64,000 nt of DNA from the NCBI RefSeq assembly GCF_902833055.1, contig NZ_CADFEJ010000008.1, positions 1-64,000 on the forward strand, read 5' to 3'. Positions 27,372-37,058 of this stretch are shown here, one piece after another. This stretch comes from Burkholderia territorii (GTDB lineage: Bacteria > Pseudomonadota > Gammaproteobacteria > Burkholderiales > Burkholderiaceae). Both the position numbers and the translations under genes were made by a program. Each line of letters begins with the position of its first letter. Within the stretch, counting starts at the first letter, position 1. The notes beneath the pieces were generated by a model. That model was not told where the DNA came from, did not search any database, and was given only the letters and a program-made list of their open reading frames with translations.

Positions 27372-28136
27372 ATGGACCTGTTGACCCTGGCCGGCGTGCT
27401 GCTCGGCGGCGCGGCCATCGTGTTCGGCTTCGCACTCGAAGGCGGACATTTTTCGATGCTGTTCCAGTGCGAGGCACTCGTGATCGTGCTCGGCGGTACG
27501 CTCGGCGCGGTGATGATCCAGAACACGTGGGCGCGGTTCTTCGATGCGGTGAAGCAGTTGCGGCTCGCGTTCGTGCGGGCGCAGGAAGTCGACCGCAAAC
27601 ATCTGACCGACCTGCTGGAGTGGGGCGATCGCGCGAAGCTCGACGGCCTGCTCGCCTTCGAATCGATGGACGTGAGCGGCATCCATCCGTTCGCGCGGCG
27701 CGGGCTCGAGCTGCTCGCCAACGGCGTGTCGACCGCCGTGCTCGAAGACGCACTGCACCGCGAGCTCGACGCATACGAGCGCAGCCGGCTCGCGGCCGCG
27801 CGCGTGTGGCAGCAGGCCGGCGGCTATGCGCCGACGTTCGGCATTCTCGGCTCGGTGCTCGGGCTGGTTCAGGTGACGAGTCACATTCTCGAACCGGCAC
27901 AGCTCGGCCCGGGCATCGCCGTCGCGTTCATCGCGACGCTCTACGGCCTCGCATTCGCGAACCTCGTGTTTCTACCGCTGTACGGCAAGCTGCGCGCGCA
28001 GATCGACAGCGAGCTGCGGTTCCGCAAGCTGTATCTCGACGGCCTGCTCGCGATCTCGCGCAAGGAGTCGCCGCATACGATCGAGACGCGGCTGACCGGC
28101 GACGTGCGCGGCCGCGCGGCGGAGTCGCTCGCATGA
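27372..28136 (+). CDS. motA: MotA/PomA-like stator protein (orphan)
   Basis: This 254-residue inner-membrane protein has four hydrophobic helices (about 5-25, 33-52, 155-178 and 188-212) and a large cytoplasmic loop between helices 2 and 3, as in MotA/PomA ion-channel stators. YAPTFGILGSVLGLVQV carries the conserved Pro of helix 3 and GPGIAVAFIATLYGLAFANL matches helix 4. The cytoplasmic loop contains the expected charged stretch (ALHRELDAYERSR) that contacts FliG. It follows the Crp-FliG gene by 24 bases and precedes the MotB-like gene by 18. No flagellar structural gene lies in the window, so it is a secondary stator set. Confidence 0.88.
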   Translation: MDLLTLAGVLLGGAAIVFGFALEGGHFSMLFQCEALVIVLGGTLGAVMIQNTWARFFDAVKQLRLAFVRAQEVDRKHLTDLLEWGDRAKLDGLLAFESMDVSGIHPFARRGLELLANGVSTAVLEDALHRELDAYERSRLAAARVWQQAGGYAPTFGILGSVLGLVQVTSHILEPAQLGPGIAVAFIATLYGLAFANLVFLPLYGKLRAQIDSELRFRKLYLDGLLAISRKESPHTIETRLTGDVRGRAAESLA

Positions 28137-28154
28137 CGCACCGGGAGCTTCGAC

Positions 28155-28832
28155 ATGACCGCTCGAACTGACGGCGCACGGGCGGCGCCGGCCGCCACCG
28201 ATCACGACGACGAAACGGAAGGCACGCAGTCCGGACGCTGGCTGATTTCCTATGCGGATCTCGTCACGACGCTGATGGTGCTGTTTCTCGCGTTGTACGT
28301 GCTGCAGCTCGCCAAATACAACGCGCTCGATGCGCGCTATCGGACGCTCGCGCGGCACGACAGCGTGACCGCAAGCGCGTCCGATGCAGCGGTGCCTGCG
28401 CGTGCGCCCGCATGGCTGGCCTCGCTCGACGCGCTGAAATCGAACGGCCGCATCTCGCTTGTGCGCGCGCCGCACGCGATCGAGATCGGCATCGACGCGA
28501 AGGTTCTGTTCAACGTCGGCGATGCGCGTTTGCTGCCCGATGCGACGCCGGTGCTGAGCCAGATCGCGCAGGCGCTGAGCGAGCATGCGACCGGCGACAT
28601 TCTCGTCGAAGGTCACACCGACAACGTGCCGATCGCGAATGCGAAATACGAATCGAACTGGGAGCTGTCGTCCGCCCGGGCCGGCAGCGTCGTGCGCTAT
28701 CTGGCCGATCGCGGCGTCGCGCCGCACCGGCTCGCCGCGATCGGTCGCGCCGATACGCAGCCGCTCGTGGCGGGCGACGACGCGTCCGCGCGGGCGCGCA
28801 ACCGTCGCGTGACGATCTTCGTCGCCTATTGA
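28155..28832 (+). CDS. motB: MotB-like stator protein with OmpA peptidoglycan-binding domain
   Basis: The predicted product is 225 residues. A short cytoplasmic head is followed by a single helix, RWLISYADLVTTLMVLFLAL, in which Asp35 corresponds to the ion-carrying Asp32 of E. coli MotB. The OmpA-like domain (about 105-225) contains DILVEGHTDNVPI and the NRRVTIFV end that anchor to peptidoglycan. It is shorter than E. coli MotB (308 residues), mainly in the plug/linker. It lies 18 bases after motA and 149 bases before the chemoreceptor gene. Confidence 0.87.
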   Translation: MTARTDGARAAPAATDHDDETEGTQSGRWLISYADLVTTLMVLFLALYVLQLAKYNALDARYRTLARHDSVTASASDAAVPARAPAWLASLDALKSNGRISLVRAPHAIEIGIDAKVLFNVGDARLLPDATPVLSQIAQALSEHATGDILVEGHTDNVPIANAKYESNWELSSARAGSVVRYLADRGVAPHRLAAIGRADTQPLVAGDDASARARNRRVTIFVAY

Positions 28833-28935
28833 GCGCGCGATCCTCGGCCACCGTGCGACGAACGGCCGTCACCGACATATCCGATCCCGCATGACGAACA
28901 TGTGAATCGCACGATGCGATTCCGCGCGCGCCTGC

Positions 28936-28971
28936 CGATAACCCAGGCTGGCTCAGACCGAGCGGTTATCG
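28936..28971. promoter_or_regulatory. Inverted repeat before the chemoreceptor gene
   Basis: CGATAACC (28936-28943) and GGTTATCG (28964-28971) are perfect 8-bp arms 20 bases apart. An inner GCTC/GAGC pair extends the stem on one side. The right arm touches the GAGGG ribosome-binding site. The left arm overlaps GCCGATAA (28934-28941), identical to the -10 core of FliA promoters, but no matching -35 (TAAA) is at the right distance. Confidence 0.5.
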
Positions 28972-28981
28972 AGGGTATCCC

Positions 28982-30844
28982 ATGCATTTCTGGCGCAAGC
29001 TGTCCATTCAGAGCAAGCTGATTCTCAGCATGACGAGTTGCCTGCTCGTGTTCGTCGCGATCTCGAGCGGGTTGAGCGTTCGTCTGATCGGCAACGCCGT
29101 GCGCGATCGCATCGTTCGCGGGGAGTTGCCGACGGCCGTCAGCGGCATTCGCGCCGACGTGCAGCGGCAAATGGCCGGGCCGATCGCCGCGTCGCGCGTG
29201 CTCGCACGCGATGCGTTCCTGCTGCAATGGGAAGCCGACGGCGAACCCGACGCCGGCACGCGCAACTGGATCCAGCTGGCGACGAACGTGAAAGGCGAGC
29301 AGAAGGCGGCGTCCGTGCAATGGGTGTCGGTGAAGAGCGGAAACTACTACAACGAGGCCGGCCTGCAGCGCAAGGTCAGCGACCAGGATCGGTGGCTGAC
29401 CGACTTCCTCGCATCGGGCAAGACTTACGACGTGAACATGGATCGCGAGGTCACGGCCGGCGGCTACATGATGTTCATCAACAGCCGCGTGGAGCTCGAC
29501 GGCAAGCCGGTCGGCGCGACCGGCATGAGCCTGTCCGTCGATGCGCTCGCGAAGGGGATCGCCGCGTACCGGATCGGCGATACCGGGTTCGCGTATCTCG
29601 TGCGGCCCGACGGCGCGATCATGATGCATCGCGATACGTCGCTGATCGACGGCAAGCACTTCCTGAAGGACGAACCGGGGCTGCCCGGCGATGCATCGTC
29701 GACGCTGCTGGCCGGCAAGCCGTATGCATTCCTGGGCTACGACGGCGACGGCGGTGCGCGCTTCATCGCGACGTCGTTCATTCCGGAGCTGAATGCGTAC
29801 GTGGTCGTGGAGGTGCCGCAAGCCGAACTGCTCGGCCCCGTGACGCGTGCGATTCGCAGCGCGGCGCTGGTCGCCGCGATCGCGGGCCTCGGCGTCGCGC
29901 TGGTCGTGATCTGGCTGGTCGGACGCGCGATCGCCGCGCCGATTCGCCGCGCGGCGACGCTGCTGTCGGAGATCGCGAGCGGGCAGGGCGACCTGACGCG
30001 CCGGATGACGGTCGAGAGCGAGGACGAGATCGGCCAGCTGTCGGACGCGTTCAACCGCTTCGTGTCGTCGTTGTCGACGCTGGTTCACCGGATTCGCGCG
30101 GCGTCCGCATCGATCGCGACCGGGTCCGCGCAGATCGCGTCGGGCAATGCGGACCTCAGCGAGCGGACCGAAGGGCAGTCGAGCAACCTCGAGCGAACGG
30201 CTTCGTCGATGGAGGAAATCACGGCGGTCGTCCGCAACAACACCGAGACCGCGACGACGGCCGCGAAGCTGATCACCGGCGCATCCGATACGGCGATGCG
30301 CGGCGGGCACGTCGTGGGCGAAGTCGTGACGACGATGGAGCAGATCAGCGACGCGTCGCAGCGCATCTCCGAGATCATCGTGATGATCGACAGCATCTCG
30401 TTCCAGACGAACATCCTCGCGTTGAATGCAGCGGTCGAGGCCGCACGCGCCGGCGAGCAGGGACGCGGGTTCGCGGTCGTTGCGTCGGAAGTGCGCAACC
30501 TCGCGCAGCGCAGCGCGCAGGCGGCGAAGGAGATCAAGGCGTTGATCGAGCACAGCGCGGGGACGGTGAGCGCCGGGACGCGGCTCGTCGGCGAGGCCGG
30601 GGCGGTGATGCGCGACGTCGTATCGCAGGTGCAGGGCGTCAGCGCGATGATGAGCGAGATCGCCGAGGCGAGCCTCGAACAGAGCGCCGGCATCGACCAG
30701 ATCGGCGATGCGGTGCAGTCGCTCGATCAGATGACACAGCAGAATGCGGCGCTGGTGGAGGAAAGCGCGGCGGCAGCCGAAAGCCTGCGGCAGCAGGCGG
30801 CGGAACTGACGCGACTCGTATCGGCATTCAAGGTGGATGAGTGA
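28982..30844 (+). CDS. Methyl-accepting chemotaxis protein
   Basis: This 620-residue chemoreceptor has TM1 at about 10-32, a periplasmic Cache-like sensor of about 250 residues ([18 protein letters not shown] and [19 protein letters not shown] are typical Cache segments), TM2 near 288-312 and a HAMP domain. A long coiled-coil signalling domain follows with the conserved tip [20 protein letters not shown]. It is of the class without a C-terminal CheR pentapeptide (it ends VSAFKVDE). It signals to CheA/CheW, encoded elsewhere. It follows motB after 149 bases that contain a strong inverted repeat, so it may have its own promoter. The ligand is unknown. Confidence 0.92.
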   Translation: MHFWRKLSIQSKLILSMTSCLLVFVAISSGLSVRLIGNAVRDRIVRGELPTAVSGIRADVQRQMAGPIAASRVLARDAFLLQWEADGEPDAGTRNWIQLATNVKGEQKAASVQWVSVKSGNYYNEAGLQRKVSDQDRWLTDFLASGKTYDVNMDREVTAGGYMMFINSRVELDGKPVGATGMSLSVDALAKGIAAYRIGDTGFAYLVRPDGAIMMHRDTSLIDGKHFLKDEPGLPGDASSTLLAGKPYAFLGYDGDGGARFIATSFIPELNAYVVVEVPQAELLGPVTRAIRSAALVAAIAGLGVALVVIWLVGRAIAAPIRRAATLLSEIASGQGDLTRRMTVESEDEIGQLSDAFNRFVSSLSTLVHRIRAASASIATGSAQIASGNADLSERTEGQSSNLERTASSMEEITAVVRNNTETATTAAKLITGASDTAMRGGHVVGEVVTTMEQISDASQRISEIIVMIDSISFQTNILALNAAVEAARAGEQGRGFAVVASEVRNLAQRSAQAAKEIKALIEHSAGTVSAGTRLVGEAGAVMRDVVSQVQGVSAMMSEIAEASLEQSAGIDQIGDAVQSLDQMTQQNAALVEESAAAAESLRQQAAELTRLVSAFKVDE

Positions 30845-31014
30845 AGCGCGTGCGACGTTAGAATGATGCGCTTCCGAGGGCGTCGGTCGCGGGATCTGGC
30901 GGGCGTCCTCGCTGTCGGCGCGGCGATCGCACGGCGCGCCACGACGAGCGACGGGCGGCGACATCGCGCATCACTGCCCGCCGCGCCCGTCGGAAAATTG
31001 CCAACCGATCCGTT

Positions 31015-32232
31015 TCAAGGCGACCGCAACGCCTGCAACCCGAGCGTGAGCGCGTTGAACGGCATCTCCGCGGCCCCCAGCGAAAAGCTCGTCGCGTTCG
31101 CGGTCGCCCCGGGCGAATGCATCAGCGCGTGAACGATCCGCTCGCTCGCATGCCCGTCGCCATACGGATTGCTCGCGCGTGCCATTTCCTCGTAAGCGCT
31201 CTCGCTGTCGAACAGCCGCGACGCTTCCCAGACGATTCGCTCCTGGTCCGTGCCGACGAGCCGCGCGGTGCCGGCCTGGATCGCTTCGGGCCGCTCGGTC
31301 GTCTCGCGCGTGACGAGCACCGGCTTGCCGAGCGCGGGCCCTTCTTCCTGGATGCCGCCCGAATCCGTGATGATGAAATGCGCGCGCGACATCAGGAATA
31401 CGAATGAAAGATATTCCTGCGGTTCGATCAGGTAGATGTTCGGCACGCTGCCGAGCAGCGCGCGCGCCGGCTCGCGCACGTTCGGATTCAGGTGCAACGG
31501 ATAGACGAACTGCGCATCGCGATAGCGGTTCGCAAGCGCGCAGAGCGCCTCGCAGAAATGCCGAAACGGCTCGCCGAAGCTCTCGCGACGATGGCCGGTG
31601 ATCAGCACGACACGGCGGGACGGATCGAGGAAGGGAAAGCGCGCGGCGATCTTGTGGTTGAGCGCGATGTCGCGGTCGAGCATGCGTTTGACGTCGTGCA
31701 GCGCATCGATCACGGTGTTGCCCGTCATCACGACCGCGCCAACCGGCACGCCTTCGCTGAACAGGTTGTCGCGCGCCTGGCCGGTCGGCGCGAAATGCCA
31801 CGACGATACGGCATCGGTCACGCGGCGATTCAATTCCTCGGGCCACGGCGACCAGATGTCGCCGCTGCGCAGGCCCGCCTCCACGTGCCCGACCGGCAAG
31901 TAGCGGTAGAACGCCGCGAGGCTGACCGCCAGCGTCGTCGTCGTGTCGCCGTGCACGAGGACGACGTCGGGGCCGAAGTCGTCGAAGACGATCCCGATCG
32001 CCTGCAGAATGCCGGTCGTCACGTCGGTCAGCGTCTGGCCCTGGCGCATCAGGTTGAGATCGTAGTCGGGCTGGATGGCGAACAACGTGAGGACCTGATC
32101 CAGCATTTCCCGATGCTGGGCGGTAACGCACACGCGGGCGTCGACATCCTTGCGCGACTTCAGCGCGCGGACGAGCGGCGCCATCTTGATGGCTTCCGGC
32201 CGAGTCCCGAATACAAGCAAGATCTTCTTCAT
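31015..32232 (-). CDS. wecB: UDP-N-acetylglucosamine 2-epimerase (non-hydrolysing)
   Basis: This 405-residue cytosolic enzyme interconverts UDP-GlcNAc and UDP-ManNAc. The N-terminal [37 protein letters not shown] and [19 protein letters not shown] segments, plus the C-terminal [20 protein letters not shown], are family hallmarks. The ATG start has minimal upstream spacer. It is divergent from the GT2 polysaccharide operon, separated by 1.25 kb. No UDP-ManNAc dehydrogenase is seen, so the sugar is likely used as ManNAc or by other loci. Confidence 0.93.
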   Translation of the reverse strand: MKKILLVFGTRPEAIKMAPLVRALKSRKDVDARVCVTAQHREMLDQVLTLFAIQPDYDLNLMRQGQTLTDVTTGILQAIGIVFDDFGPDVVLVHGDTTTTLAVSLAAFYRYLPVGHVEAGLRSGDIWSPWPEELNRRVTDAVSSWHFAPTGQARDNLFSEGVPVGAVVMTGNTVIDALHDVKRMLDRDIALNHKIAARFPFLDPSRRVVLITGHRRESFGEPFRHFCEALCALANRYRDAQFVYPLHLNPNVREPARALLGSVPNIYLIEPQEYLSFVFLMSRAHFIITDSGGIQEEGPALGKPVLVTRETTERPEAIQAGTARLVGTDQERIVWEASRLFDSESAYEEMARASNPYGDGHASERIVHALMHSPGATANATSFSLGAAEMPFNALTLGLQALRSP

Positions 32233-33481
32233 CGTTATCCTCGTTGAGCATCTTCGCGCCGGAAGGCCCGGCACCCGGCGCCAAGCCTGGTTGCAGGCGA
32301 CTCGTCCCGTCCTCTCATGCGGCCGCGCCGGCCGGCGTCGGCCGCGCGACATTCAGCGCAGGGGCGGGCGAGCGCACCGTTCTTGTCCGCGCGGTCTCCG
32401 CCGCGCAATCGTCGGACTACGGTCGTCCCCTTGCATCTGTTCCATCGCGTCACGTCATGAGCGTTCCTCACTGTGTCGATCGCCACGTCCTTGCGTCACA
32501 CGATTCGCGTTGCCGCACGCCGTCGCACCGGGAAGGTGATCCCGCTTTCGATACAGCAATATTCAAACCAGCGGCCCGTGCGTCCGGCTCCGATTCGCGC
32601 GGCACGCGCGGTTCGTTGCGGAACGTTTCACAACTGCTACGGACGCCGCATTGCCGAAGCGGCGCGATACAGATAAACGGGCGACCATTCGCGCGGGGCG
32701 GTCTGGCTGCGTCATTCGAAGAATCGCGGTGCGGCTCGAGCGTCGACTGCCCATCGAACGGCGTCCATCTTTCGAAGCGCTTTGAATCGCTTTGCTATGC
32801 GAATTTCGTCTGGGCAATGAAAGGTGTGTCGCCAATGATCCGCATCGGATCACGGACGAATGATTCGTCCGTCGTACCGCATCGTCAGCGCTGCCCGAGC
32901 CGACAGGCCGGAAATGTTGCGTATCTGTAACGCGCGGCCCGAATGCGGCGGGCGGGCCCGCACGATGGCCTTCCGGCGCGCGCCGCAGCGGCAGCGTGCA
33001 CCTTGCCCGGCCGTGGTCAGCGCGATGGCGATTCGCGACTGACCGCGTCTCGAAGCCGCATCGCGCGACGCAGCACTCGTGCGATGAACAGACGATTCGC
33101 CGCGCAACGCGAACGGATCGCGATGCCGATGGCCCATGCAGTGCCAAAAGCTGATTCGCCGGTGAATCAAAAACACCCGGCCGCCGCTCCGGCCGCGCCC
33201 GGTGCCTCAACGCCGGCCCTTGCCGCACGGGGCACGGCGGCCGATGGCTCGCCGCTTGCTTGTTCTGGGCGGACACGTGCGTTCCGACATGTTCCAACGA
33301 CAGCCTGCGAAGCGGGACGCCAAAGCAACGAATCCGGGAAGCGGCACCGCACTTTCGTCCGGCGAGGAAAACGTTCGCACTTGCACGACGGACGTGCGGC
33401 CGCTTCCCGTTCACATCGGCGCGATTCACGGCCCGGGCACGAACGCACGGCCGCCATCGTCGCCGGCTCGGGGGCCAGGAC
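32233..33481. other. Long intergenic region before the polysaccharide operon
   Basis: In 1249 bases I find no convincing gene on either strand. The open frames have arginine/serine-rich shadow-like composition and no ribosome-binding site. It lies between the divergent wecB and GT2 operon starts and probably contains promoters and a long leader. It includes a perfect 9-bp inverted repeat at 32852-32872. Confidence 0.5.
32852..32872. promoter_or_regulatory. Inverted repeat in the wecB-GT2 intergenic region
   Basis: ACGGACGAA and TTCGTCCGT are perfect 9-bp arms around TGA. It could be an operator or a short hairpin. It lies 620 bases before the wecB start and 610 bases before the GT2 start. 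Confidence 0.45.
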
Positions 33482-35017
33482 ATGAAGAACCGTCGGACGG
33501 TGTCGCTCTGCGTCGAAGGCATCCTGCTGTTGATCGTGCTGGCCTGCTCGCAGGTCGTGCACGACACCGCATCGCGCCCGTTCGCCGAGGCGGCGCGCAT
33601 CGGCGTGCCCGCTGCCGGCGCGGCCGAACGTAGCGCCGCCTATGCCGGGGCCGCGCCGCGCGCGGTGCGCGCGTCGACCAAAGCGGACGCTCTGCTCGAA
33701 CCGGCGCCGGCCGATACCGCACCGGTGGCGTTCGGTCCCGGTGTGCTTCTCATCCCCTGTGTCGCGTACCTGTGGCTGTTCACGCTCCTGACCTGCGTCT
33801 ATGCGGCGCGGCATTACGTGTTCAGTCTCGACCGCCTGTTCAAGCCGCAGCGTGCGCCTTATCGGGCGGTTACCCACGGCGATTGGCCGAGGCTCACGGT
33901 GTTCGTCGCCGCGCACAACGAAGAAGCGGTCGTCGTCGATTGCCTGATGGCCCTGCTCGCGACGACCTATCCGCACGACCGGCTGACGATCATTCCGGTC
34001 AACGACCGCTCGACCGACAACACGCGCGCACTGATCGACGAAGTGCGGGCGCTCGCCCCCGAGCTCATCAAGCCGTTTCACCGCGAGAGCGGCAAGCCCG
34101 GCAAGGCGGCCGCGCTGAAGGACGCGTTGCGCTTCATCCGCGGCGACATCATGGTGGTGTTCGATGCCGATTACCTGCCGCGTCCCGGATTGTTGAAGGA
34201 ACTCGTCGCGCCGTTCTTCGATCCCGAAGTCGGCGCGGTGATGGGCCGCGTCGTGCCGCAGAACGCCGACAGCAACCTGCTCGCGCGGTTGCTCGATCTC
34301 GAGCGCGCGGGCGGCTATCAGGTCAACCAGCAGGCGCGCAACAACCTGAACCTCGTGCCGCAGTACGGCGGCACGGTCGGCGGCATCCGCAAGAGCGCGC
34401 TCGATGCGGTCGGCGGCTGGTGCGACGACATGCTCGCCGAGGATACCGACATGACCTATCGGCTGCTGTTGAGCGACTGGCGCACGGTGTATCTGAACCA
34501 CGCGGAATGCTATGAGGAAGTGCCCGAGCGCTGGGCGGTGCGCGCGCGGCAGCTGACGCGCTGGGCAAAGGGGCACAACCAGACGCTGCTGCGCTATCTC
34601 GGCCCGGTATTGCGCAATCCGCTGATCTCGCGGCGCTGCCGGCTGGACGGCGCACTGCTGCTCGGCGTGTTCCTGATGCCCGCGCTGCTCGCGATCGCGT
34701 GGGGCACCGCGATCACGCTCTATCTGCTCAACGGCGTCAACTCGACGACGCTTGGTCTGATCGTTTCGCTGTTCGCACTGTTCGCGTTCAGCACTTTCGG
34801 CAACTTCGGCGTGTTCTTCGAAATCGTCGTCGCCGCGCGGCTCGACGGGCGCGCGACACGCCTGCGGCTGGTGCCGGTCAACGTGGTCGGCTTTTGCGTG
34901 ACGATCGCGGCCGTGGTCTCCGCGCTTTGGGGGCTCGTGCTCGACGCCGCGTTGCGCCGCGAACTGAAATGGGACAAGACCGAGCGTTTTCGCCGGCAAC
35001 TGAAACCGGGGCGGTGA
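33482..35017 (+). CDS. Processive family 2 glycosyltransferase (polysaccharide synthase-like)
   Basis: The predicted product is a 511-residue membrane glycosyltransferase. N-terminal helices (about 8-24 and 88-110) precede a cytoplasmic GT2 domain (135-360), and three C-terminal helices follow (391-418, 423-445, 464-488). The active site has the DxD-type DAD at 228-230, the acceptor-base region AEDTD at 319-323 and QLTRW at 357-361, equivalent to the QxxRW of cellulose/hyaluronan/PNAG synthases, so it probably makes and translocates a polymer. With wecB and glmS nearby the monomer is probably an amino sugar. It is the first gene of the operon; the next starts 3 bases after its stop. Confidence 0.87.
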   Translation: MKNRRTVSLCVEGILLLIVLACSQVVHDTASRPFAEAARIGVPAAGAAERSAAYAGAAPRAVRASTKADALLEPAPADTAPVAFGPGVLLIPCVAYLWLFTLLTCVYAARHYVFSLDRLFKPQRAPYRAVTHGDWPRLTVFVAAHNEEAVVVDCLMALLATTYPHDRLTIIPVNDRSTDNTRALIDEVRALAPELIKPFHRESGKPGKAAALKDALRFIRGDIMVVFDADYLPRPGLLKELVAPFFDPEVGAVMGRVVPQNADSNLLARLLDLERAGGYQVNQQARNNLNLVPQYGGTVGGIRKSALDAVGGWCDDMLAEDTDMTYRLLLSDWRTVYLNHAECYEEVPERWAVRARQLTRWAKGHNQTLLRYLGPVLRNPLISRRCRLDGALLLGVFLMPALLAIAWGTAITLYLLNGVNSTTLGLIVSLFALFAFSTFGNFGVFFEIVVAARLDGRATRLRLVPVNVVGFCVTIAAVVSALWGLVLDAALRRELKWDKTERFRRQLKPGR

Positions 35018-35020
35018 ACG

Positions 35021-36016
35021 ATGACGACCTTCAATGTGATGGTGCCGGTGGCTGGCGTGCTGAGCCTGCCGTTCCTGCCGCTGCTGCACGAGTTGATCCG
35101 GCGCAGCGACGTGGCGGCGCTGCCGATCGGCGACGGGCCGTTCGTCGACCAGGCGCTGCTTGCCGCGCGCTGGCGCGGTGCGCTGCGCGTGCATGCGGGC
35201 GCAGCGCGGCCGGCCGATTCGTCCGCGCTGCCGCCGTGGCACGCGCTCGGGCTCGTGGTGCGGCATGACGACGAGATCCGCATCGTGCGCGACGCGCATT
35301 GCGATGACGTGCTGTATGCGGATCGCACGATCGCGCTCGATCGCGGTGCGCGAGCGACGTATGCGTTCGCCGAGCAGCGCATCGACGTTCATGCCGGCGC
35401 GACGATCGGCATGCTCGCGCACGCGCCGCATATCGACGTCGACAGCGCGGTGCTGCGTGGCGTGGTGGTGGGCGGGACGGTGCACCTGCACGGCGCCGGC
35501 GGCTTCGCGTGCCTGTACGGCGAGCCGATCGTTTTCGGCAACGCGCCGGTGCCGCCGGCAGACGACGCGGCGGTCGCACCGCGCCGCGCGATCTCGCTGA
35601 CGCGCCACTTTTCCAGAATGCCGCATCGCTACGTGCACGGCCGCTATCTGCTGCCCTGCGACGTGCGTCTGCCCGCACATACCGTCGTGCAGGGCAACCT
35701 CGTCGTGGACGGCACCCTGGTGCTCGGCGACGGCTGCGTGTTGCGCGGCAGCGTCAAGGCGCATCGCGTCGAGCTGGAGCGCCACGCATTGCTGCACGGT
35801 TCGGTGTTCGCGCGGGACGACGTGCTGCTCGCCAGCGGCAGCTGCATCGACGGCGTCGTGTCGGCCGGTGGCCTGCTGCGCCTGACCGGCGCGCGCATCG
35901 GCGCAGCCGGCCATCCCGTCAGCGCGTGCGCGCGCGATGTCTCGATCGTCGGCCATGCGTGCGTGCACGGCGATCTCGTCGCATGCCGCAGCGGCTGGTT
36001 CCACGCATCCCGTTAA
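35021..36016 (+). CDS. Beta-helix (bactofilin-like) protein of the polysaccharide operon
   Basis: This 331-residue protein has no signal peptide. The C-terminal half (about 210-325) is built of short repeats such as VVQGNLVVDGTLVLGDGCVL, RGSVKAHRVELERHALLHGS and VFARDDVLLASGSCIDGVVS. This is the pattern of a right-handed beta-helix of the polymer-forming/bactofilin type. The N-terminal half is unrecognised. It may scaffold or position the synthase at the membrane, which is inference only. It starts 3 bases after the GT2 stop, so the two are translationally coupled, and the YaiO-like gene follows closely. Confidence 0.6.
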   Translation: MTTFNVMVPVAGVLSLPFLPLLHELIRRSDVAALPIGDGPFVDQALLAARWRGALRVHAGAARPADSSALPPWHALGLVVRHDDEIRIVRDAHCDDVLYADRTIALDRGARATYAFAEQRIDVHAGATIGMLAHAPHIDVDSAVLRGVVVGGTVHLHGAGGFACLYGEPIVFGNAPVPPADDAAVAPRRAISLTRHFSRMPHRYVHGRYLLPCDVRLPAHTVVQGNLVVDGTLVLGDGCVLRGSVKAHRVELERHALLHGSVFARDDVLLASGSCIDGVVSAGGLLRLTGARIGAAGHPVSACARDVSIVGHACVHGDLVACRSGWFHASR

Positions 36017-36027
36017 GGAGCGCCTCC

Positions 36028-37044
36028 ATGTCCGATCGTTCCCGCCGGCGCGGCTCGCGCGCACAGGTCGCCGCACTGGCGGTGCTGTGCGGCGTTGCCG
36101 TCGGCCCGCTGCCGGTGCGCGCGGCGCAGCCGGATGATGCCGGCGTGCCGGTACCCGCTCCGCCCCCCGATGCCGCCGCGCCCGTCATCGTGCCGCGCAC
36201 CCTCGACGCGCCCGCGTTCGTGCGCGTGTCCGCCGACGGTTTGCCGGACGGCACGCAGCTCGCCGAATTCTCGCCTGACGATACGAACCGGCCGCCGTTG
36301 CCCGATGCCGTGATCGCGCACGTGCAGGCGCCGAGCGAACCGCATGCGGAGATGTCGCTCGGCGTGTCCAGCGCGCACCTGACGCACGGGTATGGCGACT
36401 GGTACGGCGTGCACGTGCGCGGCGTCTATCAGGACGGCGGCCGCACGCTACTCGGCGAGCTGGCGCAACTGCATCGCTTCGGCGAAAACACGCAGCTCGG
36501 CGCACTGACGTACGTGCAGGACCTCGGACCGGACTGGTTCGGCGGCATCGGTTTTTCCGGCACCACGTCCGGGACGCTCCTGCCGAGCGCGCGCGTCGAT
36601 CTCTCGATCAATCGCAAGCTGCTGTCCAACCGGTCGCTGATCGTGTCGCTGGGCGCCGGCTATGCATGGAACCGCAGCGGCCACCGGGATCAGCTGTATC
36701 ACGCGGGCTTGATCTGGTATGCGCTGCCGAAGTGGATCTTCGAGGCGGGGACGAACTACACGGTCGATTCGCCGGGCTCGGTGAAGGCGCCGCAATACTA
36801 CGGCGCCGTCACCTACGGCGAGGTCGGGAAGAGCGTGATCGTGCTGCGTGGCGGGTTCGGCCGCGAGGCGTACCAGGTCACCGGATCCGGTGCTCAGATC
36901 GCCGATTTCCGCAGTCACGAAGTGATCGCGAAATGGCGCTACTGGTTCACGCGCAAGTGGGGCACGCAGGTCGAGTTCGACTATTACCATAACCCCTACT
37001 ATTCACGGGTCGGCGGCGAGCTGAGCGTGTTCTATCGCTGGTAA
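36028..37044 (+). CDS. YaiO-like outer-membrane beta-barrel protein
   Basis: This 338-residue protein has a signal peptide (Arg-rich head RRRGSRAQ then a hydrophobic AALAVLCGVAVGPL) and a Pro-rich linker (about 30-60). About 240 residues of alternating amphipathic strands follow and end in an aromatic VFYRW, the usual last barrel residues. WYGVHVRGVY, NRSLIVSLGAGYAWNRSG and the FDYYHNPYYSRVGGELSVFY end resemble YaiO. The YaiO family co-occurs with GT2 genes and deacetylases, suggesting polysaccharide export or attachment. AAGGAG 7 bases before ATG 36028 supports the start. Confidence 0.72.
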   Translation: MSDRSRRRGSRAQVAALAVLCGVAVGPLPVRAAQPDDAGVPVPAPPPDAAAPVIVPRTLDAPAFVRVSADGLPDGTQLAEFSPDDTNRPPLPDAVIAHVQAPSEPHAEMSLGVSSAHLTHGYGDWYGVHVRGVYQDGGRTLLGELAQLHRFGENTQLGALTYVQDLGPDWFGGIGFSGTTSGTLLPSARVDLSINRKLLSNRSLIVSLGAGYAWNRSGHRDQLYHAGLIWYALPKWIFEAGTNYTVDSPGSVKAPQYYGAVTYGEVGKSVIVLRGGFGREAYQVTGSGAQIADFRSHEVIAKWRYWFTRKWGTQVEFDYYHNPYYSRVGGELSVFYRW

Positions 37045-37058
37045 CGGGAACGGGCGCC

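Noticed and set aside
28826-30964. A 712-codon minus-strand open frame over the chemoreceptor gene
   Set aside because: Antisense shadow; the plus frame encodes a complete MCP with conserved signalling tip.
33167-36076. A 969-codon minus-strand open frame across the polysaccharide genes
   Set aside because: It is antisense to GT2 and the beta-helix gene, has His/Arg/Asp-rich shadow composition and no ribosome-binding site; the sense frames have clear motifs.
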